From contig DAINSQ010000132.1 of NCBI GenBank assembly GCA_036741235.1, forward strand, positions 1 through 12,649: a DNA stretch of 12,649 bases, given 5' to 3'. This document shows positions 6,274 through 12,649 of this stretch, piece after piece. The position numbers and the translations under genes are program-made. This DNA is from JABWBR01 sp036741235 (GTDB lineage Bacteria; Bacteroidota; Bacteroidia; Chitinophagales; Saprospiraceae). The notes below the pieces were generated by a model. It saw only the letters and a list, made by a program, of their open reading frames with translations. It was not told the DNA's origin and made no database searches. Position 1 is the stretch's first letter, and each line of letters starts with the position of its first letter.

Positions 6274-8124
6274 TTACTCCCTCACTGCCTCATACACCGC
6301 CGCATGAAGCCTGCGCCGGATACTGAGCTCCGTGATTTTGCGATTGTCGCGGGTAGGGTACACGCGGTTGGTAAAAAACACCAGCAACAGGCCGCTATCG
6401 GGGTCGGCCCAGGTGAAAGTGCCGGTAAACCCCGTATGACCGAAGCTATTGGGGCCGGCAGAGCGGGCCACATAGCTTTCTTTGTCGTTGTATGCAGGCA
6501 GGGGCCGGTCGAAGCCTAGCGCTCGCCGGATACCCTGGTCGCAGTATTGACAACGCGTAAACTCGGCAATAGTGGCAGGTTGAAGAATTTGCTCGCCGCC
6601 GTAGGCGCCGCCGTTGAGATACAGCTGCATGAGTTTGGCCAGGTCGTTAGCCGTTCCGAAAAGCCCTGCATGCCCCGATACACCCTCCAGCATACCCGCG
6701 CCTTCGTCGTGCACGCGCCCGTGAAGCAGCATCTTGCGGAAAAAAGTATCGCGTTCGGTAGGTACAATACGCGACGGCGGAAAGCGCTTCAATGGGTTAA
6801 AGCCCAGCGTGGCAGCGCCTATTTTGTTGTAGATCTGTTGCTGTAAAAACGTCTCAAAATCCTGGCCGGCCAGGTTTTTTACTATATCGGGCCAGAGATA
6901 AAACGAGAGGTCGGAATAAACATACCCCGGCTTGTCGTTAAGCGGCGAACGGCGGATAGCCTTGAAAATCTTGTCGCGATAGTTGTTGCGCAACCACAGG
7001 CTGTCAGTAATTCGTATCGAAAACTGATCGGTAGAATCGCGGCGCAAAAAGCGTTTTTTGTAATTCCCGTTTTTGCGCACTGCTTGTCGCCAAAAAGGGA
7101 TCCAGGCTTTTAGCCGGGCATTGTGGGCCAGTGCCTCCCGAACAGTGATACCGGCTTTATTTGATTTGGCAAACGGGGGGTAGTACTTCGACAGCGGCGC
7201 GTCGAGTTGCAACAGGTTCATCTCATACAATTTCATTGCCGCCGGCGTAGCTGCGCTTATCTTGGTAATCGAGGCCAAATCGTACAGGTCGTCCATGCGC
7301 ACCGCTACGCTGTCTTCGTAAGTTTGATAGCCAAACGACTGGTAATACACTACATGCCCGTTTCGGGCTACCAATACCTGCGCGCCAGGGTAAGCGCCAC
7401 GGGCAATCCCCTCATTCACAATTGAATAAACACTATCGACAAGCAACTGGCTATTCATATTCACCAACTCGGGCGGGGAATACCGCAAGCGCAGATTGCC
7501 GGGGGTATCCAGGCCGCTGTCTTTGGGAAACTGAACGCTCAGATCCGCCGGCAAGCGGCCCCGGGCCCCTACCCCGCCGAAGACAATTTGAGCGGCAAGC
7601 GACTGCATCACCGGGCTTTGCACCGGCACATATATGATGGCATCGGCATACGACTTCACGTTGAGAGCGGTCCATATCTCTTCTTCGCCATAAATGACCA
7701 ATACCACTTTCATTCGCGCGGGCAGCGAATAAAAAAAGCGCTCGCAAAAGCGGGCGGCGCTGAGCACATCCGTCTTGAAAGCCGCGCTATTTACCCCGGC
7801 AATCACCACATTATATTGAGCCGACAATTGCGCCGCCAACGAATCGGGGCGGCGGTAAATGGGATTGTCAATTTCAGCAAGCGGCGCATACAACTGCAGC
7901 GACTGGGCAAAAAGATCGCGCGAGCGGCTCCATAGATTTACCACCACCGGCCGCAGCGTATCCAGCCGGCGCAGCGGCAAAAGGCCGTCGTCATTTTTTA
8001 ACACCACCAAACGGTCCAGCATGAGCTCGTAAGTCCTCGCCTCTATGGTCGTATCCTGCGCTTCTATTGTTAAAGCTGCGCAACAAAGCAGCGTCGATAG
8101 CGCTAATGTTTTGGCAATCTTCAT
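6274..8124 (-). CDS. Periplasmic GH3_C / beta-lactamase-family serine hydrolase, lacking the GH3 catalytic domain
   Basis: This 616-residue exported protein has a signal peptide at 1-22 (…ALTIEA, then QD). Residues about 35-205 match the C-terminal domain of family 3 glycoside hydrolases, starting LVVLKNDDGLLPL (39-51) and including FGGVGARGRLP (182-191). Residues about 225-605 are a class C beta-lactamase/PBP-type serine hydrolase with SxxK S285-ITK288, the tyrosine motif Y403-S-D, and HTG (563-565) in place of KTG. Bacteroidota commonly encode a roughly 1000-aa GH3 N-domain + GH3_C + beta-lactamase protein. This one starts directly at GH3_C, so the NagZ-like glycosidase dyad is missing while the serine hydrolase site appears complete. 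A C525-QY-C528 pair could form a disulfide. It probably acts on peptidoglycan peptides. It is divergent from dacB, with only 34 bp between start codons. Confidence 0.88.
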   Translation of the reverse strand: MKIAKTLALSTLLCCAALTIEAQDTTIEARTYELMLDRLVVLKNDDGLLPLRRLDTLRPVVVNLWSRSRDLFAQSLQLYAPLAEIDNPIYRRPDSLAAQLSAQYNVVIAGVNSAAFKTDVLSAARFCERFFYSLPARMKVVLVIYGEEEIWTALNVKSYADAIIYVPVQSPVMQSLAAQIVFGGVGARGRLPADLSVQFPKDSGLDTPGNLRLRYSPPELVNMNSQLLVDSVYSIVNEGIARGAYPGAQVLVARNGHVVYYQSFGYQTYEDSVAVRMDDLYDLASITKISAATPAAMKLYEMNLLQLDAPLSKYYPPFAKSNKAGITVREALAHNARLKAWIPFWRQAVRKNGNYKKRFLRRDSTDQFSIRITDSLWLRNNYRDKIFKAIRRSPLNDKPGYVYSDLSFYLWPDIVKNLAGQDFETFLQQQIYNKIGAATLGFNPLKRFPPSRIVPTERDTFFRKMLLHGRVHDEGAGMLEGVSGHAGLFGTANDLAKLMQLYLNGGAYGGEQILQPATIAEFTRCQYCDQGIRRALGFDRPLPAYNDKESYVARSAGPNSFGHTGFTGTFTWADPDSGLLLVFFTNRVYPTRDNRKITELSIRRRLHAAVYEAVRE

Positions 8125-8140
8125 CTCTTTATTATTTTAG
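8110..8140 (+). promoter_or_regulatory. Candidate promoter for the PBP4 gene
   Basis: TTTG at 8110-8113 is followed after exactly 19 nt by TATTTTAG (8133-8140), a 7-of-8 match to the Bacteroidota -7 element TAnnTTTG. Transcription would begin close to 8147, giving a very short leader before the ATG at 8159. The -33 element lies inside the first codons of the divergent serine-hydrolase gene. I found no matching promoter for that gene in the 34-bp gap, so its promoter may lie inside the PBP4 coding sequence. Confidence 0.45.
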
Positions 8141-8158
8141 GCCCCAAAACCCGCGAAC

Positions 8159-9529
8159 ATGAAGGATGGACGGATTTGGAGCTCTGCGGTTTTGCGCGCC
8201 AATTTATCAAATTATCTTTTGTTGCTGTGCAGCTTGTGTATATATACGCCGCTGGCGGCGCAAAAACTCAGCGCGGGCGAGCACCGCAAGTTGGAACAAC
8301 TTATTGACAAATCGCCCGTTTTCTCCAAGATGTTCACCGGTTTTGCCCTGCTCGACCCCGAGACCAAGGAATTGCTATGCCAGCGCAACGGCGACCGCTA
8401 TTTTACGCCTGCCTCCAATACCAAGATTTTTACTTTTTACACCGCTTATAAAATATTGGGCGACAGCCTGCCTGCGCTCCATTATATAGTACGGGGCGAC
8501 TCCCTCATCTTCTGGGGCGCCGGCCATCCGGCATTGCTACACGCAGAACTCCCCCCCGACAGCACGGTGATTACATTTTTGAGGCAGCACAAAGGCCGGC
8601 TCTTCTTTTGCCCCAACAACTTCAAAGACGATCGCTTCGGCCCGGGCTGGGCCTGGGACGACTACCGCGACTACTACCAGCCCGAACGCTCGCCGCTACC
8701 CATTTACGGCAATGTGGTGCGCTATAAAAAAACCGGAATAGGCAGCCCCCAGGCTTTACCACCACTCTTTAACGCCCTCACCTCTCACGATACTCGACTA
8801 CCCAACGACGAAGTGCGTTTTTTACGGCAGGAATTCGACAACATATTCACTTACAACAACCTGGCGCGCGACGAGCGATACTACAACAAGGAAACGCCTT
8901 TTTTTACATCGCCCGGCTGGGTCGTCAAACTCCTGGCTGATACCCTTCGGCGGGGCGTTGTATTACTCGATGATTACCCCATGCCGGAAAAAGGCCTCAA
9001 AACCATATATCTCCGCGCCGGCGACGGCCTCTACCGCAAACTGATGCAGGAAAGCGACAATTTCATCGCCGAACAGCTCCTGCTCATGTGTTCCGACAAA
9101 CTCAACGGCACATTGCGAGCCGACAACGCCATCGCCTATGCGCGTTACAACCTGTTCCGCGATCTTCCCGACGAACTCATTTGGAGCGACGGCTCGGGCT
9201 TGTCGCGCTACAACCTGTTCACCCCCCGCGCTATCGTCAAAGCGCTCCACAAGTTATACCTCGAAATGCCTCAGGATCGCCTGTTCAACATCATGGCGGC
9301 AGGCGGCGCCACCGGAACGATCAGAGGGTGGTATGGCGGCAAAGAGGGCCCGTATGTATACGCCAAAACCGGAACCCTGCGCAATGTGCACTGCCTGAGC
9401 GGGTTTTTATGCACCCAAAGCGGACGAATCCTCATCTTCAGCTTTATGCACAATGCTTTTATCGGCGGCCCTACGCCCGTAAAAGAAGAAATGGCCAACA
9501 TTTTGCAGTGGATTTGGGAGCATTATTAA
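8159..9529 (+). CDS. dacB: D-alanyl-D-alanine carboxypeptidase/endopeptidase, PBP4 type (peptidase S13)
   Basis: This 456-residue periplasmic low-molecular-weight penicillin-binding protein removes the terminal D-Ala or cuts peptide cross-links in peptidoglycan. It has a signal peptide with a fairly long n-region and core YLLLLCSLCIYTPLAA, with likely cleavage before Q35. The active-site triad of motifs is present: SxxK S86-NTK89 in PASNTK, SxN as S299-D300-N301 in ESDNFIAEQ, and KTG at 403-405 in YAKTGTL. The family segment SDGSGLSRYNLFTP (343-356) is also present. The 213-residue gap between SxxK and SxN leaves room for the extra domain typical of PBP4. The ATG at 8159 is the only convincing start; a TTG at 8192 would shorten the n-region. 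It diverges from the GH3_C/serine-hydrolase gene, and both probably act in wall remodelling. Confidence 0.93.
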   Translation: MKDGRIWSSAVLRANLSNYLLLLCSLCIYTPLAAQKLSAGEHRKLEQLIDKSPVFSKMFTGFALLDPETKELLCQRNGDRYFTPASNTKIFTFYTAYKILGDSLPALHYIVRGDSLIFWGAGHPALLHAELPPDSTVITFLRQHKGRLFFCPNNFKDDRFGPGWAWDDYRDYYQPERSPLPIYGNVVRYKKTGIGSPQALPPLFNALTSHDTRLPNDEVRFLRQEFDNIFTYNNLARDERYYNKETPFFTSPGWVVKLLADTLRRGVVLLDDYPMPEKGLKTIYLRAGDGLYRKLMQESDNFIAEQLLLMCSDKLNGTLRADNAIAYARYNLFRDLPDELIWSDGSGLSRYNLFTPRAIVKALHKLYLEMPQDRLFNIMAAGGATGTIRGWYGGKEGPYVYAKTGTLRNVHCLSGFLCTQSGRILIFSFMHNAFIGGPTPVKEEMANILQWIWEHY

Positions 9530-9543
9530 AAATAATACGCTCC
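9517..9543 (+). terminator. Stem-loop over the dacB stop codon
   Basis: GGAGC-ATTATT (9517-9527) pairs with AATAAT (9531-9536) and GCTCC (9539-9543), giving 11 pairs around an AAA loop with a 2-nt AC bulge on the 3' side. The stop codon (9527-9529) lies at the loop. The sequence after it is TTAGTAAG, with no clear T-run, so it is a partial terminator or mRNA-end stabiliser at best. The remaining 73 bp before glgC contain TAATTTTT (9571-9578), a 7-of-8 match to the -7 element but without a -33 partner. Confidence 0.4.
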
Positions 9544-9616
9544 TTAGTAAGACATATGCCGGAAATGGCTTAATTTTTACCGCAAATCGCGTCAACACCA
9601 AATACAACTCAAACGC

Positions 9617-10900
9617 ATGAGCAAGATCAAAATGATCAGTCTAATTCTGGGCGGCGGCGCAGGGTCGCGCTTGTACCCACTAACCAGCCAGCGCTCCAAA
9701 CCTGCCGTACCCATAGGTGGAAAATACAGGTTAATTGATATTCCCATCTCGAACTGCCTTAATTCGGGCGTGCGGCGAATGTTTGTAGTCACCCAGTTCA
9801 ACTCGGCTTCGCTCAACCAACACATCAAAAACACCTATATCTTCGATAATTTCTCGCATGGCTTTGTCGATATCCTGGCCGCCGAGCAAACGCCTGCCAG
9901 CGACAAGTGGTTTCAAGGTACTGCCGACGCTGTGCGCCAGAGCATGCACCACATGGTCAACCATGTATTTGACTACCTGCTCATCCTGTCCGGCGATCAA
10001 CTCTACCAGATGAATTTTGAGGAGATGGCCAACTACCACATCAAACAGGGCGCCGACCTCACCATTGCCACCATTCCCGTAGTAGCCCGCGACGCGCCGG
10101 GCTTCGGCATTATGAAAGTTAACGAATCCGGTTTTATCAATGATTTTGTGGAAAAACCTCCTATGGAAACCCTCCACCTATGGGAATCTGTAGTTGATGA
10201 TGTATATGCGGAAGCCGGCAGGGTTTATCAGGCTTCAATGGGGATTTATATTTTCAACAAGAACTTTTTGGAAAAACTTTTTGATGAAAACCCCGATGCG
10301 CTCGACTTCGGCAAGGAGATCATCCCCCGCGCTATCGAGGGTGGTTATCGCGTGGCCAGCTTTCCGTTTGGCGGCTACTGGACCGATATCGGAACCATTC
10401 GCTCGTTTTTCGAAGCCAATATTGCGCTGACGGAGCCCGTGCCCAAGTTTAACCTGTTTGACCGCGATAACCCGGTATATACCCGCCCGCGCCTGCTGGC
10501 GCCGTCAAAAGTGTTCGGCACCTGGCTCAACCAGGCCGTTATTGCCGATGGTTGTATTATTCACGCAAAAACCATAGAACGGTCTATTGTCGGAATTCGC
10601 TCGCGTATCGGCGAAGGAACCGAAATATCCAACTCGGTGGTGATGGGTAATGATTTTTATGAAACCATTGAGCAAATGATGCTCAACCCCGACGGCCCCC
10701 ACCTGGGTATCGGCAAAAATTGCTACATCCGCAACGCCATAATAGAAAAGAACTGCCGCGTAGGCCACGGCGTGCACATACACGGCAGCGTGGCGCTTCA
10801 GGACGAAGAGACCGCCACCTACTGCGTACGCGATGGTATTATAGTGCTCAAGAAAAATGCCGTTATACCCGACGGCGCCCGCATTGGATTAGGCGCTTAA
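9617..10900 (+). CDS. glgC: Glucose-1-phosphate adenylyltransferase, plant/cyanobacterial type
   Basis: This 427-residue enzyme is predicted to make ADP-glucose from ATP and glucose-1-phosphate, the committed step of glycogen synthesis. Motifs: GGGAGSRLYPLT (12-23), SKPAVPIGGKYRLIDIPISN (27-46), WFQGTADAVRQ (98-108), the metal-site loop SGDQLYQMN (125-133, D127), FVEKP (177-181) and GGYWTDIGTI (252-261). The C-terminal part (about 300-425) is a left-handed beta-helix with SIVGIRSRIGEG, VVMGNDFYET and GIGKNCYIRNAIIEKN. These read like cyanobacterial and plant AGPases more than like E. coli GlgC. The catalytic loop has Q131 and N133 where plant enzymes usually have R and D. No glgA, glgB or glgP is in the window. 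It follows dacB after 87 bp and converges on another nucleotidyltransferase gene, sharing the palindrome TTAA as stop. Confidence 0.93.
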   Translation: MSKIKMISLILGGGAGSRLYPLTSQRSKPAVPIGGKYRLIDIPISNCLNSGVRRMFVVTQFNSASLNQHIKNTYIFDNFSHGFVDILAAEQTPASDKWFQGTADAVRQSMHHMVNHVFDYLLILSGDQLYQMNFEEMANYHIKQGADLTIATIPVVARDAPGFGIMKVNESGFINDFVEKPPMETLHLWESVVDDVYAEAGRVYQASMGIYIFNKNFLEKLFDENPDALDFGKEIIPRAIEGGYRVASFPFGGYWTDIGTIRSFFEANIALTEPVPKFNLFDRDNPVYTRPRLLAPSKVFGTWLNQAVIADGCIIHAKTIERSIVGIRSRIGEGTEISNSVVMGNDFYETIEQMMLNPDGPHLGIGKNCYIRNAIIEKNCRVGHGVHIHGSVALQDEETATYCVRDGIIVLKKNAVIPDGARIGLGA

Positions 10901-11895
10901 GCGCTAAAATCGATCTCGGTATTGTCGCCGATATTGAGGCTATGCCGCAACCCGGTAATGGAAGCGTCATTGCCAACAACCGATTGCTGCAGGATGACCT
11001 CCCGTATAGCGGCATAATTGCCAATAATAGAATTTTTGACGATAGCCCCGTTGATCTCTACGTGGTTGCCGATGGTCACGTGCGGGCCGATGATTGAATT
11101 GGTAATATTACAATCCTTGCCGATACTCACCGGGTGGATAATAATGGAATTGTCGAACGGCGGCAGGTCGGCAGAGGCATAACCCTCACGGTCCAACAAA
11201 TTGGCGTTGGTTTCCAGCAATACCTCCTTTTTACCGCAGTCAAACCAATTGTCGACGGCAAAAGCGCTGAATTTTACCCCCTTTTCAATCATGCGCATTA
11301 ATGCATCGGTGAGGGGGAATTCGCCGTTGGTGCGCAGATCGCGACTGATATTGAAGTCGAGCGCATCGATAAATACGCGCACTTCTTTTATTTTATAAAT
11401 ACCCACCAGGGCAAGGTCTGATTTGGGAATACGCGGTTTTTCCACTACCCGCGCGGCAAAGTCATCCTGGTCTAATTCTACAACGCCGAATTCGCGCGGG
11501 TCGTGCACGCGTTTGATGCCCAAACAAGAACAAGGCTTGTCGATAATTTTATTGAAATCGGCATCAATAATGATATCGCCAAAAAAAATAAATACCTCAT
11601 CGCTATCGCTGAAATGTTCGCGAGCAGTCCATATAGCATGGCCCGACCCCAGGCGCTCTTCCTGCGTTACGAATACTTTGTTGATCTGCGGATATTGCTG
11701 TTCAACAAAATCCTTGATTTTTTCGCCGAGATAGCCGATGATAAACACAAAATCGCGAATACCAATACCCATCATCTGGTCAATGAGAAAGGAAATAATG
11801 GGTTTTCCCGCCACAGGAATGAGCGGTTTGGGCTGGGTGTATGTGAGCGGCCTCAGCCGAGTACCGGCGCCGGCCACAGGAATAATGGCTTTCAT
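10897..11895 (-). CDS. Sugar-phosphate nucleotidyltransferase with LbH domain (glucose-1-P thymidylyltransferase-like)
   Basis: This 332-residue cytoplasmic enzyme has an N-terminal nucleotidyltransferase domain (1-235): GAGTRLRPLT (9-18), PKPLIPVAGKP (22-32), substrate loop GSGHA (83-87), metal-binding GD (106-107), VEKP (151-154), GEFPLTDAL (191-199) and NWFDCGK (216-222). A C-terminal left-handed beta-helix of about 75 residues (250-325) follows, with hexapeptide repeats such as SIIGPHVTIGNHVEI and NSIIGNYAAI. This architecture matches the 'long' glucose-1-phosphate thymidylyltransferase/UDP-sugar pyrophosphorylase group, so the product is an NDP-hexose for surface polysaccharide. Base and sugar specificity cannot be read from the sequence, and no rmlB, rmlC or rmlD is nearby. 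The start at 11895 (MKAII) fits the family; an out-of-frame ATG lies 4 bases earlier. The stop shares TTAA with glgC. Confidence 0.88.
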   Translation of the reverse strand: MKAIIPVAGAGTRLRPLTYTQPKPLIPVAGKPIISFLIDQMMGIGIRDFVFIIGYLGEKIKDFVEQQYPQINKVFVTQEERLGSGHAIWTAREHFSDSDEVFIFFGDIIIDADFNKIIDKPCSCLGIKRVHDPREFGVVELDQDDFAARVVEKPRIPKSDLALVGIYKIKEVRVFIDALDFNISRDLRTNGEFPLTDALMRMIEKGVKFSAFAVDNWFDCGKKEVLLETNANLLDREGYASADLPPFDNSIIIHPVSIGKDCNITNSIIGPHVTIGNHVEINGAIVKNSIIGNYAAIREVILQQSVVGNDASITGLRHSLNIGDNTEIDFSA

Positions 11896-11947
11896 ACATT
11901 TTTATGTATTCCAGAAAGAAAGGACAAGATAAGGGAATTTTGGATTT

Positions 11948-11998
11948 ATACCTTGCGCCGCCGGTTTTTGGGTTTGGCCTGAGCCCGGTGCAAGGTAT
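11948..11998. repeat. 13-bp stem-loop in the intergenic region
   Basis: Positions 11948-11960 pair with 11986-11998: twelve Watson-Crick pairs and one G-T pair (11957/11989), around a 25-nt loop. The G-T pair would be a G-U wobble in plus-strand RNA but a C-A mismatch in minus-strand RNA, although both flanking genes are on the minus strand. No T-run follows on either side. It abuts a second stem-loop at 11999-12038. The rest of the gap to the nucleotidyltransferase start (11896-11947) shows only an A/T-rich leader. Confidence 0.65.
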
Positions 11999-12038
11999 GA
12001 TGAGGTATACGCCGGAGAACCGGCAACCCTATCTCATC
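11999..12038. repeat. Second stem-loop, overlapping the lipoprotein stop codon
   Basis: Positions 11999-12007 (GATGAGGTA) pair with 12030-12038 (TATCTCATC), eight Watson-Crick pairs plus one G-T (12005/12032). Inside lies a perfect hairpin, GCCGG (12011-12015) with CCGGC (12020-12024) and an AGAA loop. The outer arm includes the stop codon of the lipoprotein gene (12034-12036). It starts on the base directly after the first stem-loop, so the two form one structured block of 91 bp. A role as transcript end or mRNA-stability element is possible. Confidence 0.6.
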
Positions 12039-12522
12039 TCCCCCGGGCGTACAGAAATTGCTGCCGTTTCGACACGCCTTTTGATTGGCCGGAAATTTCA
12101 GCCACTATCGAATCGGGGGTGATCAGGGCGTAGGTGATTTTGGTAGGAAAATCGTGTTGGGGGTTTTCGAAAACGAGGGTGTTATTATCGTTAGAAGTCA
12201 GTTTAAACAGGGTAGGCTGGGTTTCATTTTGGCCGTAAACCATATAATAAATATCCTCGCCCCTTTTTGCCAGCAAAACCCGTTCAAAGACAATGGTATC
12301 CTGCCCGTCCAAATAGCCGCTTTCACCCTGGAGCAACGTATCGCCGTTCATTTGCCAGTTTTCGAAGATGATACCCTCTTCCGAATTGAAAACCCAGGAG
12401 CCGACCAGCCACTCCATAGTTTTTAGAGGGCTTTCCTGCCGGGTATCGGGGCTTTGGCAGGAGCTTAGGGCCAAAGCTGCTGAAATTATACAATACGATA
12501 ATATTAAGTTTGGTTTATACAT
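12034..12522 (-). CDS. Small lipoprotein, DUF6265-like
   Basis: This 162-residue protein has a lipoprotein signal peptide: hydrophobic residues 6-19 and lipobox L19-S-S-C22, so Cys22 should be lipidated and the protein membrane-anchored, facing the periplasm or outside. The mature domain has the pattern of the DUF6265 family: MEWLVGSWVF at about 36-45, FENWQMNGDTLLQGESGYL, an I-V-FERVLL strand, and the hallmark VFENPQHDFPTKITY at about 117-131. This is a single beta-barrel-like domain (lipocalin-like shape is my inference) with no known ligand. The start ATG at 12522 follows an A-rich stretch and a GGG. No good promoter is visible in the 127 bp to the window edge. Its stop lies in a stem-loop, which suggests the transcript ends there or is processed. 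Confidence 0.85.
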   Translation of the reverse strand: MYKPNLILSYCIISAALALSSCQSPDTRQESPLKTMEWLVGSWVFNSEEGIIFENWQMNGDTLLQGESGYLDGQDTIVFERVLLAKRGEDIYYMVYGQNETQPTLFKLTSNDNNTLVFENPQHDFPTKITYALITPDSIVAEISGQSKGVSKRQQFLYARGR

Positions 12523-12649
12523 CCCGGTTTGTTTTATTTATTGAGATATGATGATCGCGGATTGTCAAGAGTTGTAGTATTCACTTACTTGTGCGCAACC
12601 ACCAACTGTTCTGCCCTCACCAATGTCCCCGCGCTTAACCATTGCAGGG
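12523..12649. other. Upstream region and right edge, possibly holding a gene end
   Basis: On the minus strand one frame is open from the window edge to a TAA at 12587-12585, giving 20 residues ending LVRAEQLVVAHK. Another frame is open to a TGA at 12566-12564. Both are too short to judge, and neither matches a family I recognise with confidence. The stretch is about 60 bp of A/T-rich leader nearest the lipoprotein gene. No convincing promoter or hairpin was found. Confidence 0.3.

Noticed and set aside
6274..8124. Beta-lactamase resistance gene
   Set aside because: The GH3_C fusion, the HTG in place of KTG and the neighbouring PBP4 place it with peptidoglycan serine hydrolases. Resistance activity cannot be inferred.
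12034..12038. Classical intrinsic terminator after the lipoprotein gene
   Set aside because: The two stem-loops there are strong, but no T-run follows them in the direction of transcription, so I listed them as structured repeats.
12564..12649. Minus-strand reading frames running in from the right edge
   Set aside because: Only 20 to 28 residues are visible, in two competing frames. The 20-residue one vaguely recalls a T9SS C-terminus, but its spacing is too short for that domain, so I did not call a gene.

Overview
The window looks like chromosomal DNA from a member of Bacteroidota, probably of the Saprospirales/Lewinella type. The reasons are a protein with a type IX secretion (T9SS) C-terminal sorting domain and a widely split dockerin-like repeat, genes of typically Bacteroidota families (GH3_C/serine-hydrolase fusion, MurU-like nucleotidyltransferase, LytTR response regulator), little Shine-Dalgarno signal, and promoters that fit the Bacteroidota pattern TTTG / TAnnTTTG. 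The genus assignment is inference; no rRNA, tRNA or marker gene is present. No prophage, transposase, CRISPR array or obvious defence cassette is visible.

Layout. 1-1586 (+): a secreted outer-membrane beta-barrel protein, translationally coupled to lptB, the ATPase of lipopolysaccharide transport. 1583-3805 (-): an unrecognised helical protein of 475 aa followed by a LytTR-type response regulator that has its own good promoter. 3806-4000: an AT-rich divergent control region. 4001-6151 (+): a T9SS-exported protein (PKD-like, split dockerin, cohesin-like, sorting domain) followed closely by a MurNAc-1-phosphate uridylyltransferase-like enzyme. 6140-6270: an unusual cluster of 31-bp tandem and inverted repeats between convergent genes. 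6274-8124 (-): a periplasmic GH3_C/beta-lactamase-fold protein with no GH3 catalytic domain, divergent from 8159-9529 (+), a PBP4-type D-Ala-D-Ala carboxypeptidase. 9617-10900 (+): a plant/cyanobacterial-type GlgC. 10897-11895 (-): a second LbH-containing sugar-phosphate nucleotidyltransferase, convergent with glgC. 11948-12038: two abutting stem-loops. 12034-12522 (-): a small DUF6265-like lipoprotein.

How the genes fit together. The common theme is the cell envelope and sugar-nucleotide supply: LPS export (lptB), peptidoglycan turnover and recycling (MurU-like enzyme, PBP4, GH3_C/serine hydrolase), glycogen precursor (GlgC) and NDP-sugar for surface polysaccharide (RmlA-like enzyme). Three of the twelve genes are nucleotidyltransferases of one superfamily. 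Two convergent gene pairs share a 4-bp palindrome (CTAG, TTAA) that supplies both stop codons.

I see no clear new multi-gene system. The best leads are the repeat cluster at 6140-6270, the double stem-loop at 11948-12038, the GH3-less GH3_C/beta-lactamase protein, and the secreted protein that appears to carry both dockerin-like and cohesin-like parts.
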